Positions 5,229-5,729 of a stretch of 5,729 nt of DNA are shown here, piece after piece. The stretch's first letter is position 1. The number at the start of each line of letters is the position of its first letter. The position numbers were made by a program, and so were the translations under genes. Source of the DNA: Noviherbaspirillum sp. (GTDB lineage: Bacteria; Pseudomonadota; Gammaproteobacteria; Burkholderiales; Burkholderiaceae); the NCBI GenBank assembly GCA_028292785.1, contig JAQGLQ010000160.1, positions 1 to 5,729 on the forward strand, written 5' to 3'. Below the pieces are notes generated by a model. The model was given only the letters and a program-made list of their open reading frames with translations. It ran no database searches and was not told the DNA's origin.

Positions 5229-5729
5229 ATGAAGATCAGATTGAAAGTCGTCGGCGATAACCTGTTCAGTTTGCTCTCCGCATCACGAACTCCAGACTGC
5301 GGCGCATTTCCCGAGCTGTACGAAAAGCAGCACGTCGACTGGGAGCTTACGCTGATCGAAAGAGACCTGACCGCGGAAGAGCTGGTCACCGTTCCCGATT
5401 CGCCCGACGTGGTACTGGTTTCCGGAGATAAGATATCGTCGCTCAGCGAACTGGAAAGAATACAGGCCGCCGCTCCGACGTTTCACCATTTTCGGTCCGG
5501 ATCGTCATTGCGTACGCCGCTTCTCATGGTTTTCAATTCCTGGAGTTCGTTGAAGACGGTGCAGGACCTTCCGGAAGTCGTATCGGACTGGGTCGTGTCG
5601 CCCGTCTGCGTGCCCGACCTCGTGCGCCGCATTATCCGATCATTGAAAAGGCAACGCCTGATCGGTGCTACCGTGACATTTGGCCCCCTCATGCTCTCCC
5701 GATCCGATCATAAGGTTTCATACGGGTCA
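5229..5729 (+). CDS. Pseudo-receiver/winged-helix regulator, N-terminal part
   Basis: The frame is open from the ATG at 5229 to the right edge (167 codons, no stop), with a very strong Shine-Dalgarno site. Residues 1 to about 142 have the rhythm of a response-regulator receiver domain: strand PDVVLV (59-64), strand TPLLMVF (96-102), then WVVSP (121-125) and a helix DLVRRIIRSLKR (130-141). The residues needed for phosphorylation are missing: V64/S65 stand where the phosphate-accepting aspartate should be, and S124 replaces the conserved lysine before proline. From about 148, VTFGPLMLSRSDHKV matches the start of an OmpR/PhoB-type winged-helix DNA-binding domain, which would continue past the edge. 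I infer a transcription regulator that works without phosphorylation, or that responds to another signal. The gene lies 203 bases after the GGDEF-EAL gene on the same strand, so co-transcription is possible but unproven. The fold assignment is by pattern only. Confidence 0.75.
   Translation, partial: MKIRLKVVGDNLFSLLSASRTPDCGAFPELYEKQHVDWELTLIERDLTAEELVTVPDSPDVVLVSGDKISSLSELERIQAAAPTFHHFRSGSSLRTPLLMVFNSWSSLKTVQDLPEVVSDWVVSPVCVPDLVRRIIRSLKRQRLIGATVTFGPLMLSRSDHKVSYGS

Noticed and set aside
1..5729. CRISPR array, tRNA or rRNA genes, transposase genes
   Set aside because: No spaced direct repeats, tRNA-like cloverleaf, rRNA segment or transposase motif was seen on either strand.

Overview
The window comes from a Gram-negative bacterium, most likely a betaproteobacterium. 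The evidence is a LuxI/LuxR pair that, from memory of the families, looks most like the Burkholderia/Ralstonia group (LasI/BpsI-like synthase, SolR/CepR-like receptor), plus moderately high G+C coding sequence. The genus cannot be fixed from the sequence alone; Burkholderiales and Nitrosospira-like ammonia oxidisers are both plausible.

Layout. (1) 1-458, minus: the N-terminal 152 codons of an acyl-homoserine-lactone (AHL) synthase, cut by the left edge. It has no stop codon in the window. (2) 459-693: divergent control region with a CTG-N10-CAG lux box at 519-534 and a well-spaced candidate luxI promoter, plus a short heptamer tandem repeat next to luxR. (3) 694-1410, plus: a complete LuxR-type AHL receptor. 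(4) 1411-1464: convergent gap with a two-part hairpin. (5) 1465-1872, minus: a small Lcl/DUF1566-like protein with a strong ribosome binding site. (6) 1873-2313: 441 bases without a convincing gene, but with a 130-base inverted-repeat unit and a bulged hairpin. (7) 2314-5025, plus: a 903-residue GAF-PAS-PAS-GGDEF-EAL protein in which both cyclic-di-GMP catalytic domains look intact. (8) 5026-5228: a leader-like gap with direct repeats, a hairpin, and an anti-Shine-Dalgarno sequence that has two competing partners. (9) 5229-5729, plus: the first 167 codons of a probable response-regulator-like protein. It has a degenerate receiver domain and the start of an OmpR-type winged helix, and is cut by the right edge.

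How the genes may work together. LuxI makes an AHL, LuxR binds it and probably activates luxI through the lux box, giving the usual autoinduction loop. The neighbouring sensor enzyme both makes and breaks cyclic-di-GMP, and the last gene looks like a phosphorylation-independent DNA-binding regulator. The window therefore places population sensing beside second-messenger control. A regulatory link is inferred from proximity only: no second lux box was found upstream of the GGDEF-EAL gene. The best candidates for something undescribed are the 5' leader of the last gene, the pseudo-receiver regulator itself, and the small DUF1566-like protein beside the quorum-sensing pair.
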